DNA of 64,000 nucleotides, taken from contig CAJXRF010000006.1 of NCBI GenBank assembly GCA_913058575.1, forward strand, positions 41,201-105,200, written 5' to 3'. The notes beneath the pieces were generated by a model. That model saw only the letters and a program-made list of their open reading frames with translations. It ran no database searches and was not told the DNA's origin. Positions within the stretch are counted from its first letter, which is position 1, and the number at the start of each line of letters is the position of its first letter. The DNA comes from an uncultured Bermanella sp. (lineage in GTDB: Bacteria; Pseudomonadota; Gammaproteobacteria; Pseudomonadales; Oceanobacteraceae). Positions 1 to 9,149 of the stretch are shown here, piece by piece. The translations under genes were made by a program, and so were the position numbers.

Positions 1-897
1 GTAAAGACTGTGTTTAGTACGAGAATCGGGGCGGTTTTCATATAGGTGGCGATTGGTTAACGATCCGGAGTCTTGGCTAAGAACATTCACCCCAGTCACG
101 TCGTCCACCACAGACGTAATCTTATAAGCATCGTTATGGTAACCATCACTTACCGCCAACCCATAGTTAAACTGCATAAGGGTTTTAGCATCGATCACCT
201 GAGTAACCCCCAGAAGCATTTCCACCATTGAACGGCTTTCATCGCCAGTGCGAACTTTGCTTCCGGCCTCTTTCATTTCCCCTAACGGGATCGGTGTGCC
301 GCCCACAGGTTTAATTGAGTCTTGTTCAAACGCAAAACCCATGCTTAGCGTGGTGTTACGCTGATTCATATCGTGTAGAAAAGTGCCGCTGCCACCAATG
401 CTCACAAAATCATATTCTCTAGAAACATTGGCACCCCACACCACTTTGTTCATGCGATCTTCAAGAGGTTGCTCATAGTTCGCGGTTAAATTCACGCGGG
501 TATCGCGAAAGGTATCATCCAGTGGCGTTTCATTAGCACTGCTGGTGTAAGTGCCATTGCCCGATGGGCGAGTAAAGGTTTGTGGTGTGTTAGATGCGGT
601 AGCACCGTTGGCAGAGGCACCGGTTAAGGCATCCAGTACCAATTTAAAACCCACTACGCTTTCATCATCAAAGGTTTTTTTAACGGCAATGGCGGGTTCT
701 AAAGCACTGACACGATCCGTTTCATTGTAATAAAGTATGGCCACGTCTGCTTCCCAGCCATCCGCCACGGATTCTGCCTGAGCACCTGCCATGGCCGTGG
801 CACCTAACAGACAGCCCGTGGCCGACTTTAATAAACTACCTACATTTTTTTTGCTTTTGGCCGCAGAAGCCGTCGCGCTTACTGGTTGTTTTTTCAT
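1..897 (-). CDS. DUF3570 family protein, partial (3' end outside window)
   Basis: The reading frame is open from an ATG at 897 to the window edge, giving 299 residues with no stop. The N-terminus is Lys-rich with a weak hydrophobic stretch ending in an AQA-like signal-peptidase site near residue 40. The rest has alternating beta-strand-like segments typical of an outer-membrane barrel: ...ADVAILYYNETDRVSALEP and ...LVLDALTGASANGAT. These match my recollection of the DUF3570 family, whose function is unknown. It lies downstream of the DUF4266 lipoprotein and a TlpA-like thioredoxin, the usual partners of this family, so it is probably the third gene of that operon. The C-terminal barrel strands are not visible. 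Confidence 0.8.
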   Translation of the reverse strand, partial: MKKQPVSATASAAKSKKNVGSLLKSATGCLLGATAMAGAQAESVADGWEADVAILYYNETDRVSALEPAIAVKKTFDDESVVGFKLVLDALTGASANGATASNTPQTFTRPSGNGTYTSSANETPLDDTFRDTRVNLTANYEQPLEDRMNKVVWGANVSREYDFVSIGGSGTFLHDMNQRNTTLSMGFAFEQDSIKPVGGTPIPLGEMKEAGSKVRTGDESRSMVEMLLGVTQVIDAKTLMQFNYGLAVSDGYHNDAYKITSVVDDVTGVNVLSQDSGSLTNRHLYENRPDSRTKHSLY

Positions 898-949
898 TGA
901 ATTGCTACCAACTAAATTAAGTGATGATGATATAAAAAAGTGCGGACTA

Positions 950-1168
950 TTAATTACAACCGCAACCACCACCACCAAACCCTTTGCCCCCTGAACTGGC
1001 TTCTTTACTAAAATAAATGTGGTCATCAAAGGCACTGTCCATAGACGCACTCTCTAACGCCATATCGTCACGGGCCAAGACATCACGCTCCCATGGCTTT
1101 ACACCCAAAGAGCTGCAACCGCTTAGTAACAAACTACTTAATAGTGCAGTAAACATTATAAATTTCAT
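950..1168 (-). CDS. DUF4266 small lipoprotein
   Basis: The product has 72 residues. A hydrophobic leader ends in the lipobox LLSGC (Cys18), so it is an exported lipoprotein. The mature part contains GVKPWERDVLARDDM, then HIYFSKEASSGGKG, and ends in a Gly/Cys-rich tail GGGGCGCN. This is the characteristic layout of DUF4266. A longer frame reaches 1204, but the ATG at 1168 is preceded by a GGAG ribosome-binding site about 8 bases upstream and begins a proper signal peptide, so I chose it. It sits between the TlpA-like gene and the DUF3570 gene on the same strand. The two cysteines at the very C-terminus may be redox partners of the neighbouring thioredoxin-like protein (inference). Confidence 0.85.
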   Translation of the reverse strand: MKFIMFTALLSSLLLSGCSSLGVKPWERDVLARDDMALESASMDSAFDDHIYFSKEASSGGKGFGGGGCGCN

Positions 1169-1223
1169 GGACGACTCCAGGGCTTCCAATGTTAATTTGA
1201 ACAATCTGCGTAAGATTATGGGT

Positions 1224-1709
1224 TTATTTTAATTCACTTAATAAAGAAGCAATGCTTTTTTCATATTCAAGAATGCTGCTCTTTTTAAAGCCCACATGGC
1301 GGTGGCGCACTTCTCCATTACTATCTAATACAAATGAGCTGGGCATGCCAATTAACTTGTATTTTTCGGCAAGCGCCCCATTAGGGTCTGAAAACAATCT
1401 AAATTGAGCGGGGGTTTTCTTTAAAAATTGTTTGGCTTTTTCTATGTCGGCATCAAGGTTAATACCAATCACCACCAGACCTTTATCCTTGTATTTTTCC
1501 TGCATGGCATTAATCCATGGAAAAGATTTACGACATGGGCCACACCACGATGCCCAAAAATCTAAGTACACCACTTTATTTTCATATTGCGCTAAATCAA
1601 ATTCGTCTAGCCACTGGCTTTCTTGGGCTTGAACGGTAGTCAACAACAAGAAAGAAAAGAGCAAAGCGGTAATGGCTTTTGCAAAAGATGGCAATTTCAT
1701 CAATCTCAT
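1224..1709 (-). CDS. TlpA/ResA-like periplasmic thioredoxin-fold protein
   Basis: About 161 residues. An N-terminal hydrophobic segment (AITALLFSFLLLTTVQAQ) acts as a signal peptide or anchor, so the domain is periplasmic. The thioredoxin fold carries the active site WCGPC within DFWASWCGPCRKSF, then VVIGINLDAD and the cis-Pro region GMPSSFVLD, as in TlpA/ResA thiol-disulfide oxidoreductases. Frames extend to 1745, but the ATG at 1709 has an AGGG sequence at suitable spacing. It heads the DUF4266-DUF3570 gene set and is divergent from dsbD, whose product would be the natural electron donor for a reducing TlpA-type protein. Its exact substrate is unknown; cytochrome or cofactor maturation of the downstream proteins is a guess. 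Confidence 0.88.
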   Translation of the reverse strand: MRLMKLPSFAKAITALLFSFLLLTTVQAQESQWLDEFDLAQYENKVVYLDFWASWCGPCRKSFPWINAMQEKYKDKGLVVIGINLDADIEKAKQFLKKTPAQFRLFSDPNGALAEKYKLIGMPSSFVLDSNGEVRHRHVGFKKSSILEYEKSIASLLSELK

Positions 1710-1817
1710 AACGGCTACCCTGTTTTGTAAGTCTGTAGTATGCAATTGGCAACCTTAAGGTTTCCTTAACATTTGTAATTTAATATGACCGCTATGAGTC
1801 AAAGGAGCCCACATAAA

Positions 1818-3605
1818 ATGTTAAAGATACTGATGCTGTTCAGTGCCCTGTTATTGTCCACCTTAAGTCAGGCCAGTGACGAGGCTTTTTTGCCCGTGGA
1901 GCAAGCCTTTCCCTATACCATACAATACTCACAAGATGGCAGCGCCCTAAACATTGATTGGCAAATTGCGGATCATTATTATTTGTATTTAGATCGACTT
2001 AAGATAAAACAAGACGGCAAAGCCTTATCGTTAAATATCACCCAAAAACCCATCATGAAAGAAGATGAATACTTTGGCTTAGTGGGCATTTTCAAGCATC
2101 AACTTAATCTCACCACCAATATTCATCATCAAACACCTTTAACATTAACGTTTCAAGGCTGCGCTGAAGCAGGCTTATGTTATCCACCGGTTAACGTCAC
2201 CCTAACCCCGCCAGAGGCACAAAGCACCGCCTCCCATGAATCTAATGTCGCCGTTAGCAGTCATAGCGACGACAACAAAAGCCTTGATTCTAACGATGTA
2301 TCGTCCATTACCGCATTACTGCAAGAGAGCAATATTGTCTGGCAGTTACTGATATTCTTTGGGCTCGGGGTAGGCTTAGCCTTTACGCCCTGCGTATTTC
2401 CCATGGTGCCTATTTTATCGAGCATCATCGTGGGCCAAGGTGACCACCTCACCACCCGTAAAGCCTTTATGATGTCCTTAACCTATGTATTGGCCATGGC
2501 CATGACCTATGCCCTAGCGGGCGTAGTGGTGGGCTACTTTGGCGCTAAGGCGAATGTTTCACTGTATTTGCAATCCCCTTGGGTATTGGGATCTTTTGCC
2601 GCTGTCTTTGTGGCGCTGTCTTTATCCATGTTTGGCTTTTATGAGTTGCAATTACCCAGGGTTGTTCAAGATAAACTCAATAGTTGGAACCAACAACAGC
2701 AAGGTGGCCAGTTACTAAGCGTAGGCATCATGGGGTCGTTGTCTGCTTTAGTGGTTAGCCCTTGTGTGAGCGCGCCACTGGCGGGCACTCTGGTTTACAT
2801 CTCCACCACAGGAGATGCCTTATTAGGAGGAGCCGCGCTTTTAGCTTTGGGATTAGGCATGGGCTTACCCTTATTGTTAATAGGCACAGGTGGCAGCCGT
2901 TTCTTACCCAAGGCAGGCACTTGGATGAACGCCGTTAAAGGGGTATTTGGAGTCGCATTATTAGCCGTGGCCATCTGGCTATTAGAACGAGTCATTCCTG
3001 CCATGGCGACCATGCTATTGTGGGCTATTTTACTGATTGCCAGTGGTACATATTTAGGGGCCTTCGAAAATAATACCCAAGGCTGGCACAGGCTCTTTAA
3101 GGCCATGGGCCTCGTGTTTAGCTTATACGGCGTCATGCTTATGGTGGGCGCTGCATCGGGAAATCACAATCCATTAAAGCCACTGGCGGGTTTTAATGCC
3201 TCCTCTACCACCATAGCAATGGCCAATAAAACTGACCCTTCTCAAAAGCAGGTCATCACCACTCAAGCTCAGTTACAGGCAGCTTTAAATCTCGCTCAGC
3301 AAGAAAATAAAATTGCGGTGTTAGATTTTTATGCCGATTGGTGCATTGCCTGCAAAATAATGGAAGAAGATATTTTTAATCAAGCGAATGTGAAAGCGGC
3401 TATGGAAGACGTGGCGTTCATTCAAATGGACATGACTGACAACACTGAAGAGCAATTACAAATGCTCAGCGACATGGGGTTATTTGGCCCACCGGCGGTT
3501 CTATTTTACAAGGGTAATCAAGAGCAAGAAACGCTGCGCATTGTGGGCGAAGTACCCAGGGCTCAATTCATGAGCCAACTGCAAGCATCTAAATACGCGC
3601 TTTAA
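1818..3605 (+). CDS. dsbD: thiol:disulfide interchange protein DsbD
   Basis: DsbD passes electrons from cytoplasmic thioredoxin across the inner membrane to periplasmic thiol proteins. All three modules are visible: a signal peptide; an N-terminal periplasmic domain with the Cys pair in FQGCAEAGLCYPP; a transmembrane core with LAFTPCVFPMVP and VVSPCVSAPLAG, the membrane Cys pair; and a C-terminal thioredoxin domain with DFYADWCIACKIME. Length (about 595 residues) fits E. coli DsbD. Earlier in-frame ATGs lie at 1785 and 1794, but the ATG at 1818 follows AAAGGAG at 1801-1807 and starts directly at the signal peptide. It is divergent from the TlpA-like gene, an obvious client, and is followed 32 bp later by a cytochrome b561-like gene. 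Confidence 0.95.
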   Translation: MLKILMLFSALLLSTLSQASDEAFLPVEQAFPYTIQYSQDGSALNIDWQIADHYYLYLDRLKIKQDGKALSLNITQKPIMKEDEYFGLVGIFKHQLNLTTNIHHQTPLTLTFQGCAEAGLCYPPVNVTLTPPEAQSTASHESNVAVSSHSDDNKSLDSNDVSSITALLQESNIVWQLLIFFGLGVGLAFTPCVFPMVPILSSIIVGQGDHLTTRKAFMMSLTYVLAMAMTYALAGVVVGYFGAKANVSLYLQSPWVLGSFAAVFVALSLSMFGFYELQLPRVVQDKLNSWNQQQQGGQLLSVGIMGSLSALVVSPCVSAPLAGTLVYISTTGDALLGGAALLALGLGMGLPLLLIGTGGSRFLPKAGTWMNAVKGVFGVALLAVAIWLLERVIPAMATMLLWAILLIASGTYLGAFENNTQGWHRLFKAMGLVFSLYGVMLMVGAASGNHNPLKPLAGFNASSTTIAMANKTDPSQKQVITTQAQLQAALNLAQQENKIAVLDFYADWCIACKIMEEDIFNQANVKAAMEDVAFIQMDMTDNTEEQLQMLSDMGLFGPPAVLFYKGNQEQETLRIVGEVPRAQFMSQLQASKYAL

Positions 3606-3637
3606 TATTTTCGCTTAATCGGCCATGAGGAAAATTT

Positions 3638-4378
3638 GTGAAGGCATCGATTCAAAATAATACATTCAAAGAATATAAAGTATGGGATATTCCCACTCGA
3701 TTATTCCATTGGATTAATTTTTTAACGACTCTAGGCCTAATATTTGTGGCCTGTATCATGATGTTCAAAAAAGAGCTGGGCATCACAGGTCTTGAAGCCA
3801 AAATAGCGCTTAAAGAAGTGCACATTATTATTGGCTATATATTTGCCAGTAATTTATTGGTAAGAATTATTTGGGGCTTTATAGGTGGAAAATATTCACG
3901 CTGGCGTCAGATTATTCCTAATAAGGGTTACGTTAAACAATTACGAACCTATCTAGCCTCTATTAAAGCAGGTAAACCCGACACCTACTTGGGCCATAAT
4001 CCATTGGGCCGCTTAGCCGTCATAACCATGATATTGCTGATGCTGGCGTTAGTATTTAGCGGGTTAATTCGCGCCGGTACCGATGTGTATTACCCTCCTT
4101 TTGGCGGAGCCATTGCCCAGTATATTGCGATTGACAAGACAGTGGCTGCAGAGATCACCCCTTATAATTTACAAGGCACAGACCCACAAAAGGTTGCTCA
4201 GGTGAAGGTCATTAAATCATTCTTTGGTGAGCTTCACGAACTGGCCGCCTTTAGCCTCATGTTTATTATTGCTTTGCACATATTCATCGTCATACGTATG
4301 GAGATTCGTGAAGGAGGCTCTGTCATTAGTGCCATGTTTAATGGTAACAAGCTATTAAAAGCAAAGCCTAAAGACTAG
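3638..4378 (+). CDS. cytochrome b561-like (Ni-hydrogenase b-type) membrane protein
   Basis: The 246-residue protein starts with GTG, preceded by GAGGA about 6 bases upstream. It begins VWDIPTRLFHWINF, the hallmark of di-heme cytochrome b561/hydrogenase b-subunits. Further candidate haem ligands lie in KEVHIIIGY and in the last helices (GELHELAAFSLMFIIALHIF). Four to five membrane helices are apparent: about 20-42, 62-82, 127-150 and 203-225. Family members shuttle electrons between quinones and redox partners in the inner membrane. It lies 32 bp after dsbD on the same strand and could be cotranscribed with it, which would suggest an envelope redox role (inference). No Ni-Fe hydrogenase genes are in the window, so a hydrogenase link is unlikely here. 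Confidence 0.85.
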   Translation: MKASIQNNTFKEYKVWDIPTRLFHWINFLTTLGLIFVACIMMFKKELGITGLEAKIALKEVHIIIGYIFASNLLVRIIWGFIGGKYSRWRQIIPNKGYVKQLRTYLASIKAGKPDTYLGHNPLGRLAVITMILLMLALVFSGLIRAGTDVYYPPFGGAIAQYIAIDKTVAAEITPYNLQGTDPQKVAQVKVIKSFFGELHELAAFSLMFIIALHIFIVIRMEIREGGSVISAMFNGNKLLKAKPKD

Positions 4379-4405
4379 GGGCTAAGGGCTAAGGGCTAAG
4401 GGCTA
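4379..4405. repeat. short tandem repeat, unit GGGCTAA
   Basis: Immediately after the cytochrome stop codon, the 7-base unit GGGCTAA occurs three times in a row, followed by an imperfect fourth copy (GGGCTAT). Such a heptamer array may be prone to slippage. It lies outside any coding frame, and no function is visible. Confidence 0.8.
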
Positions 4406-4646
4406 TGGCAAAGTTGTTTGGATGCTTCCATAGTCAACCCTAAATATTTAAGATGGCGCACAAATCTTAAGAGTGATTGACAAAAGAAACAATGAAAACT
4501 AAATTTTCAAGGAGCAGCCATCAAATTTAGTCACAAACGCGCTCAATTAAGCACATTCTAGCCCTACTGCAGGATGCTCTCAGGGTAATAAAAAATATAA
4601 CGGACTTTTGTGCTATTACTAACATCACGGCAGACAGTGAGTGACT

Positions 4647-5027
4647 ATGTTTAAAGAAAATTCAAACAGTTTCATTAATAATTCTTCCATTGGTATTCAC
4701 ACAGTATCGGCTGATGGCATTATTGAATATACCAACCAGTGCGAGCTAGATACCCTAGGCTATGAAGCCCATGAATATGTAGGCCACCATGTTTCCAATT
4801 TCCAGCTAGATGAAGAAATATTAGCAGACATGATGGCTAGACTAGGGAAGTTTGAAATACTAAAAAACTACCCTTCCAAAGTGCAGGGTAAAAGTGACGT
4901 TAAATACATTTTGTATAACTCCAGTGTATACACTGAAAATGAAAAGTTTGTTCATACTCGCTGTTTTGGTTCTGAAATAGATGAGAGCGTTTATAATATT
5001 TTTTATAACTGTTTGTACAAAGATTAA
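4647..5027 (+). CDS. short stand-alone PAS-domain protein
   Basis: 126 residues (128 if the GTG at 4641 is used; neither has a strong ribosome-binding site). The sequence SIGIHTVSADGIIEYTNQCELDTLGY followed by EYVGHHVSNFQLD fits the start of a PAS fold, a small sensory domain that binds ligands or partners. No output domain such as kinase, GGDEF or HTH is fused. It ends 2 bp before the convergent AraC-type gene, and no partner is evident nearby. It could act as a dissociated sensor for another signalling protein. Family assignment is moderately sure; function is unknown. Confidence 0.65.
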   Translation: MFKENSNSFINNSSIGIHTVSADGIIEYTNQCELDTLGYEAHEYVGHHVSNFQLDEEILADMMARLGKFEILKNYPSKVQGKSDVKYILYNSSVYTENEKFVHTRCFGSEIDESVYNIFYNCLYKD

Positions 5028-5029
5028 GT

Positions 5030-6037
5030 TCACGAATTAATTTGGCTACGATATTGGCCAGGTGTGCAATTAAACCAGCGTTTAAATGCCCTAGAAAAAT
5101 TAGCGTGCTCGCTAAACCCCAATAAAAAAGCCACTTCCTCAAATGCCATACCAGGTTGAATAATGTATTGCTTGGCCTTATCCATTCTTATTTCGTCCAC
5201 TAACTGAAAAAAAGTATAGCCCTGCTGTTTTAACTTTCTTTGAAAGGTGCGTTTTTGCATGGAAAAGTAAGGCAGTATGTCTTCTAGTTTTACGTCGCCA
5301 CTGGGCAATTTGTTTATAATTAATTTTCGCACCGATTCTGTTAGGTCATTTTCATGCAACTGGGCAAGGTCATGACTGAGGATTTTTTCTTGCATACTGG
5401 CAAGGGCTTTATCGGCAGTAGGTAAGCGAGACTCTAAATCTTCTTGACTCAACACTATGGCATTTTTTTGTTGTAAGAATTTAGGCATGCAATGAAAAGC
5501 TTGTTCGTAAGCCTTCGAATCTGGTGGGGCGCTGCGCATTAATAAAACCGATTGTGGGCGAAGGTCTCGATTTAACAACCAACGAAATTGAGAGAGCAAG
5601 AATGCAAAAGAGGCATCAATTGGATGATGTGGTGCACTGCGTTCATTACCAGTCAACGCTATCTCAATACTGTAACAACCCTCCCCCCTGTGTAAGCTCA
5701 TCCCTCTGGCATCGCCCATTATTTTTTGGTAACGCACCAGCCTTTCCATGGCTTCTTTCAGTGTTTCACTGGCCAGTAAGCTAAACCCCAATGCTTTGAA
5801 AGCGCCAATATTCATATTTTTAACAAGGCTTAGGCCAATTAACGGATCGTTACTCTGACTCGCTAATGCCTCCCAAAAATTAAAGGCTAAGTCGATATTA
5901 ATGCGGCCATCATTGTTTTTTAAAAAACGATAATCAATCCCCACCTGCTCGCATAATAATTGGCAGTCATGGCCACTTGCCTCCAGTGAGTTTATCACCT
6001 GTAAAAACCAACGGCCTGCTGTAATGTTTTTAGCCAT
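5030..6037 (-). CDS. AraC-family transcriptional regulator
   Basis: About 335 residues. The N-terminal 190 residues match the arabinose-binding-like domain of OruR/ArgR-type regulators (WEALASQSNDPLIGLSL and LKEAMERLVRYQKIMG). The C-terminal ~100 residues are a double HTH AraC DNA-binding domain, with RTFQRKLKQQGYTF for the first helix-turn-helix and VAFLLGFSEHANFSRAFKRW for the conserved second. The upstream GTG at 6046 gives three extra residues; I favour the ATG at 6037. It lies 91 bp downstream of the sulfatase gene on the same strand and may regulate it or follow it in the transcript. The effector is unknown. Confidence 0.9.
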   Translation of the reverse strand: MAKNITAGRWFLQVINSLEASGHDCQLLCEQVGIDYRFLKNNDGRINIDLAFNFWEALASQSNDPLIGLSLVKNMNIGAFKALGFSLLASETLKEAMERLVRYQKIMGDARGMSLHRGEGCYSIEIALTGNERSAPHHPIDASFAFLLSQFRWLLNRDLRPQSVLLMRSAPPDSKAYEQAFHCMPKFLQQKNAIVLSQEDLESRLPTADKALASMQEKILSHDLAQLHENDLTESVRKLIINKLPSGDVKLEDILPYFSMQKRTFQRKLKQQGYTFFQLVDEIRMDKAKQYIIQPGMAFEEVAFLLGFSEHANFSRAFKRWFNCTPGQYRSQINS

Positions 6038-6128
6038 GAAAGACACTTATTTATTTCAATGGCTAAACGCTAGCGAATAATGGCCAAACTGTACAGCTAT
6101 AAACCAATATCACAGCACGGGCTTTTTC

Positions 6129-7838
6129 TTACAACTGCCATAAAAAATCAGGCCCCGGCATATGGTAGCCATTATCCAGCCCCACTTCATGGCTTAACAA
6201 ACCATTTAACTTCTTGTTCATGGCTTCAATCACGCCTTGATACTGCCTTGGCAATTGGGCCAAATTAGTATTTTCGCTGGGATCTTTATGGGTGTCGTAA
6301 AGCTCAAGATCGTTATGTGCCAGTAAACTTTCAAAGTTATTGGGGGTGTGGTGCTCTAAGGGAGAGAAATAGCGGGCAAATTTATAACGGCCATCAAATA
6401 CCCCTCGCATGTGCCCGCGGTTATCTAGCCCCAGAGATAACTTAGCGTCACTTAGGGCCTGAGTCGTATTTAAAAACCCTTGTGCTGCTTTTATTCTGGT
6501 AAAGGATTGTGCTGCTTCCTTATCAAGATACGTTAAGGACGACCATTGAAATAACACCCCATCGTGTTGCCTTGGCCCCAATGACGTGGGTTTATTTAAT
6601 ACCGAACTAAAATCTCGCCCCTTTAAAAATGGATAATGATTGGCTAATTCATCATTGGGCAAACCAATCAGCGACAACAACGTCGGTATGATATCCATGT
6701 GGCTGGTGAGAGCTTGCGTCTGGCTGCCCCCTGTAATATCTGGGTGAATAATCGACAAGGGCACATTGGCCACTTCTTTATAAACCAAACAACCTTTGCC
6801 GCGATGTCCATGCACCCCTAGCATTTCCCCATGGTCGGATACAAATAACACAATGGTATTATCCGCCTCGCCGCTTTTCTGTAAGCCCTCTAACAATGTA
6901 TCGATATGCCGATCCACATCCACCAAACAGTTGTAATAGTAATTTCGGTAATTACGCCAAGCTTCTCTATCCTGCCAAGAAATTTCACCTAGCGCGGTTT
7001 CTTGCACCCCCTCTTTTTGAAAGTGCGCGGCAGGCTTTCCTTCACGGGTAGTTGGCCCAAAATTCTCAGGGAAAGGCACATTATGATTGTGCTTATAAAT
7101 TGAATGATCTGGAGCAATGGATAACTTATCGGGGAACTGGCCTATGCGATTATCTTGCTGAGACTGGTTTGCCTTAAAGTACATAATATCGTGAGGGTTT
7201 ACTAAATTGGTGGTTAAAAACCAAGGGCTATCTTGCCCTTTATGTTTATCAATAAACCTTAGAGTATCTTGCACCGTCACAGGATCACTTTCAAAGCCCC
7301 CCTGTGCCCCGCCGCGCTCTCCAGCTTGATAGGTTTCGTGAAAACCAAACTTCTGAAATAACTGCCGAGTTTCTTTTAACGTTTTCCCACCTTTATGACC
7401 CATGTGAGTGAGATGCCACTTGCCAGTATAACCCGTGGTGTAACCTGCATTTTGAAAAAAGTGCCCCATGGTTTGAATATCATCTTTCATTCCCCCTCCC
7501 CAAGGCAAAGGGGTGTTTTCCCAAAGACCGGTAAATTGGCCATGCTGGCCGGTATAAAGGTTGCCTCGTGACATGGAGCATAATGGGCTCACCACATGAG
7601 CCTGACTAAAATTAGTCGCCTTACCCGCCAATTTATTGCGCCCTGGCAATATAAGCTTTGAAGGCAAGTATGACCAAGCTTGTTCTTGATCGGTTACCAC
7701 CACCAACACATTAGGCTTACGGTTTCGTTTAATGACCGCAGGGGCCTGTTGACCCATTAACATTCCAGGCAAGCCTAGCAAGGTGGCGCCTGCTGTGGCG
7801 GCACTGGCCTTTAGAAATTCACGACGCTGATTGCTCAT
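6129..7838 (-). CDS. Tat-exported sulfatase-family hydrolase with non-canonical CSMSR motif
   Basis: 569 residues. An N-terminal twin-arginine signal (RREFLKASAATAGA) predicts folded export to the periplasm. The alkaline-phosphatase-like sulfatase fold is shown by KPNVLVVVTDQEQ (metal site), the nucleophile region LCSMSRGNLYTGQHG, TGYTGKWHLTH, NPHDIMY and FVSDHGEMLGVHGHRGKG. Family members cleave sulfate esters and use a formylglycine made from the Cys (or Ser) in C/S-x-P-S/A-R. Here Cys87 is followed by S-M-S-R, so the usual Pro is Met. The active-site Arg and the rest of the fold are intact. It lies between two AraC-type genes, the upstream one divergent, consistent with induction by a substrate. 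The substrate is unknown. Confidence 0.88.
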   Translation of the reverse strand: MSNQRREFLKASAATAGATLLGLPGMLMGQQAPAVIKRNRKPNVLVVVTDQEQAWSYLPSKLILPGRNKLAGKATNFSQAHVVSPLCSMSRGNLYTGQHGQFTGLWENTPLPWGGGMKDDIQTMGHFFQNAGYTTGYTGKWHLTHMGHKGGKTLKETRQLFQKFGFHETYQAGERGGAQGGFESDPVTVQDTLRFIDKHKGQDSPWFLTTNLVNPHDIMYFKANQSQQDNRIGQFPDKLSIAPDHSIYKHNHNVPFPENFGPTTREGKPAAHFQKEGVQETALGEISWQDREAWRNYRNYYYNCLVDVDRHIDTLLEGLQKSGEADNTIVLFVSDHGEMLGVHGHRGKGCLVYKEVANVPLSIIHPDITGGSQTQALTSHMDIIPTLLSLIGLPNDELANHYPFLKGRDFSSVLNKPTSLGPRQHDGVLFQWSSLTYLDKEAAQSFTRIKAAQGFLNTTQALSDAKLSLGLDNRGHMRGVFDGRYKFARYFSPLEHHTPNNFESLLAHNDLELYDTHKDPSENTNLAQLPRQYQGVIEAMNKKLNGLLSHEVGLDNGYHMPGPDFLWQL

Positions 7839-8045
7839 AAAACCCCCTGGGCGAGGCTAAAAACCCCGCGAGCTTAACAAACCTCTATGCTAGCCAGTGT
7901 TTGGGCAGTTGGTTATGTCTTAAGGTGTCGCCACTTATCAATTGGTGACATGGTGGCTTATTTAAAAAGTGCCATTGCTGAACATTCACCCTGAATGAGT
8001 TAGCCTTACAAAGCACAACTCTTCATAGCTAGGCTTGCGTTATTC

Positions 8046-9044
8046 ATGAGAATTTACCCCATTTATCCCATGGCTGTGGCCCAAAGAATGATAGAAGCCC
8101 ATGGCGGTACCACTGAGGAGTTATTTAAGCGCTGTAACATTACCCCTGAAGAATATTCCAACCCAAACACCTTGCTCACTGCCCAGCAAACCAACGAATC
8201 CATTAATATATGTAAAGATTATTCAGAGAAATCTAGGCTGATATCCGTACAGTTTTTAAAACACATGCATTTTAGTGATCTTGGGGCGTTAGGCATGGCC
8301 ATGATAAACAGCGAAAATATGCGACAAGCTTTTAATACCCTCTTAAAATTTCAAGCCATTTACGCCCCCACCTTTTACATTGTTGAAAATAAATATAAGG
8401 CCGCTTCTACGTTTGTCATTCAAAACGAGGTGAGCATTGGCAGCAATAACCATACGGTTCTAGAAATAGTGGTGGGTATTTTTAGTTTAATACATGAATT
8501 AATTCAGTTTAATGGCCAGCCAATAAAAGCCAGTTTACAGCATACCAAGCCCACGGATTTTCATGAGGGTGACTTTGCTGGCTTAGAGATAACTTGGCAG
8601 GCAAACAATAATCAGGTCACTATAAGCCATGAATTAATGGATAAAAAAATGGTGGGACGAAACCCGGCCAATTACACATTATTTGAAAACATATTAACTG
8701 AGCAACTAAAAAAAATAAGCGATCAAACCCCTTATACCCGCGGCGTTGAATCCTGTATTCAAGGGCTTATTAAGGCAGGCTCAACGGTTTCGCTTGAAGA
8801 AGTGTCTCGCAGCGTGAACATTTCAAGCCGCACCCTTAATAGACGTTTAGCCCATGAACAAACCACCTTTCAAGAGCTCTACACGCAAAGGCGTCTCAAT
8901 CATGCGGCTCAACTTTTAAAAACCACTAAAATGCCGATTAAGCAAATTTCCAGTGCCGCAGGTTACTCAGCCCAAGCCAGTTTTTATAAAGCTTTTAAAG
9001 GCTTTTTCAAGTGTTCCCCTGATCAATATAGAAACCAGCCCTAG
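8046..9044 (+). CDS. AraC-family transcriptional regulator
   Basis: 332 residues with the same architecture as the regulator at 5030-6037 but clearly different in sequence. An N-terminal ligand-binding region (MAVAQRMIEAHGGTTEELF and LGALGMAMINSENMRQAF) is followed by a C-terminal AraC HTH domain (ISSRTLNRRLAHEQTTFQ, then IKQISSAAGYSAQASFYKAF). It is divergent from the sulfatase gene across a 207-bp gap, a classic arrangement for a dedicated activator. It precedes the GST-like gene by 105 bp. Whether it controls the sulfatase, the GST-like gene or both cannot be told from sequence. Confidence 0.9.
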   Translation: MRIYPIYPMAVAQRMIEAHGGTTEELFKRCNITPEEYSNPNTLLTAQQTNESINICKDYSEKSRLISVQFLKHMHFSDLGALGMAMINSENMRQAFNTLLKFQAIYAPTFYIVENKYKAASTFVIQNEVSIGSNNHTVLEIVVGIFSLIHELIQFNGQPIKASLQHTKPTDFHEGDFAGLEITWQANNNQVTISHELMDKKMVGRNPANYTLFENILTEQLKKISDQTPYTRGVESCIQGLIKAGSTVSLEEVSRSVNISSRTLNRRLAHEQTTFQELYTQRRLNHAAQLLKTTKMPIKQISSAAGYSAQASFYKAFKGFFKCSPDQYRNQP

Positions 9045-9149
9045 CACGGCCATTGGCGAGTATTGCAATAAGCTTGTCGTGATATGCGAAGCGCTCTTCT
9101 TTAATATATTCCCCTAATAAAAAAACGCACACACTGACTGGGAGTTTTT

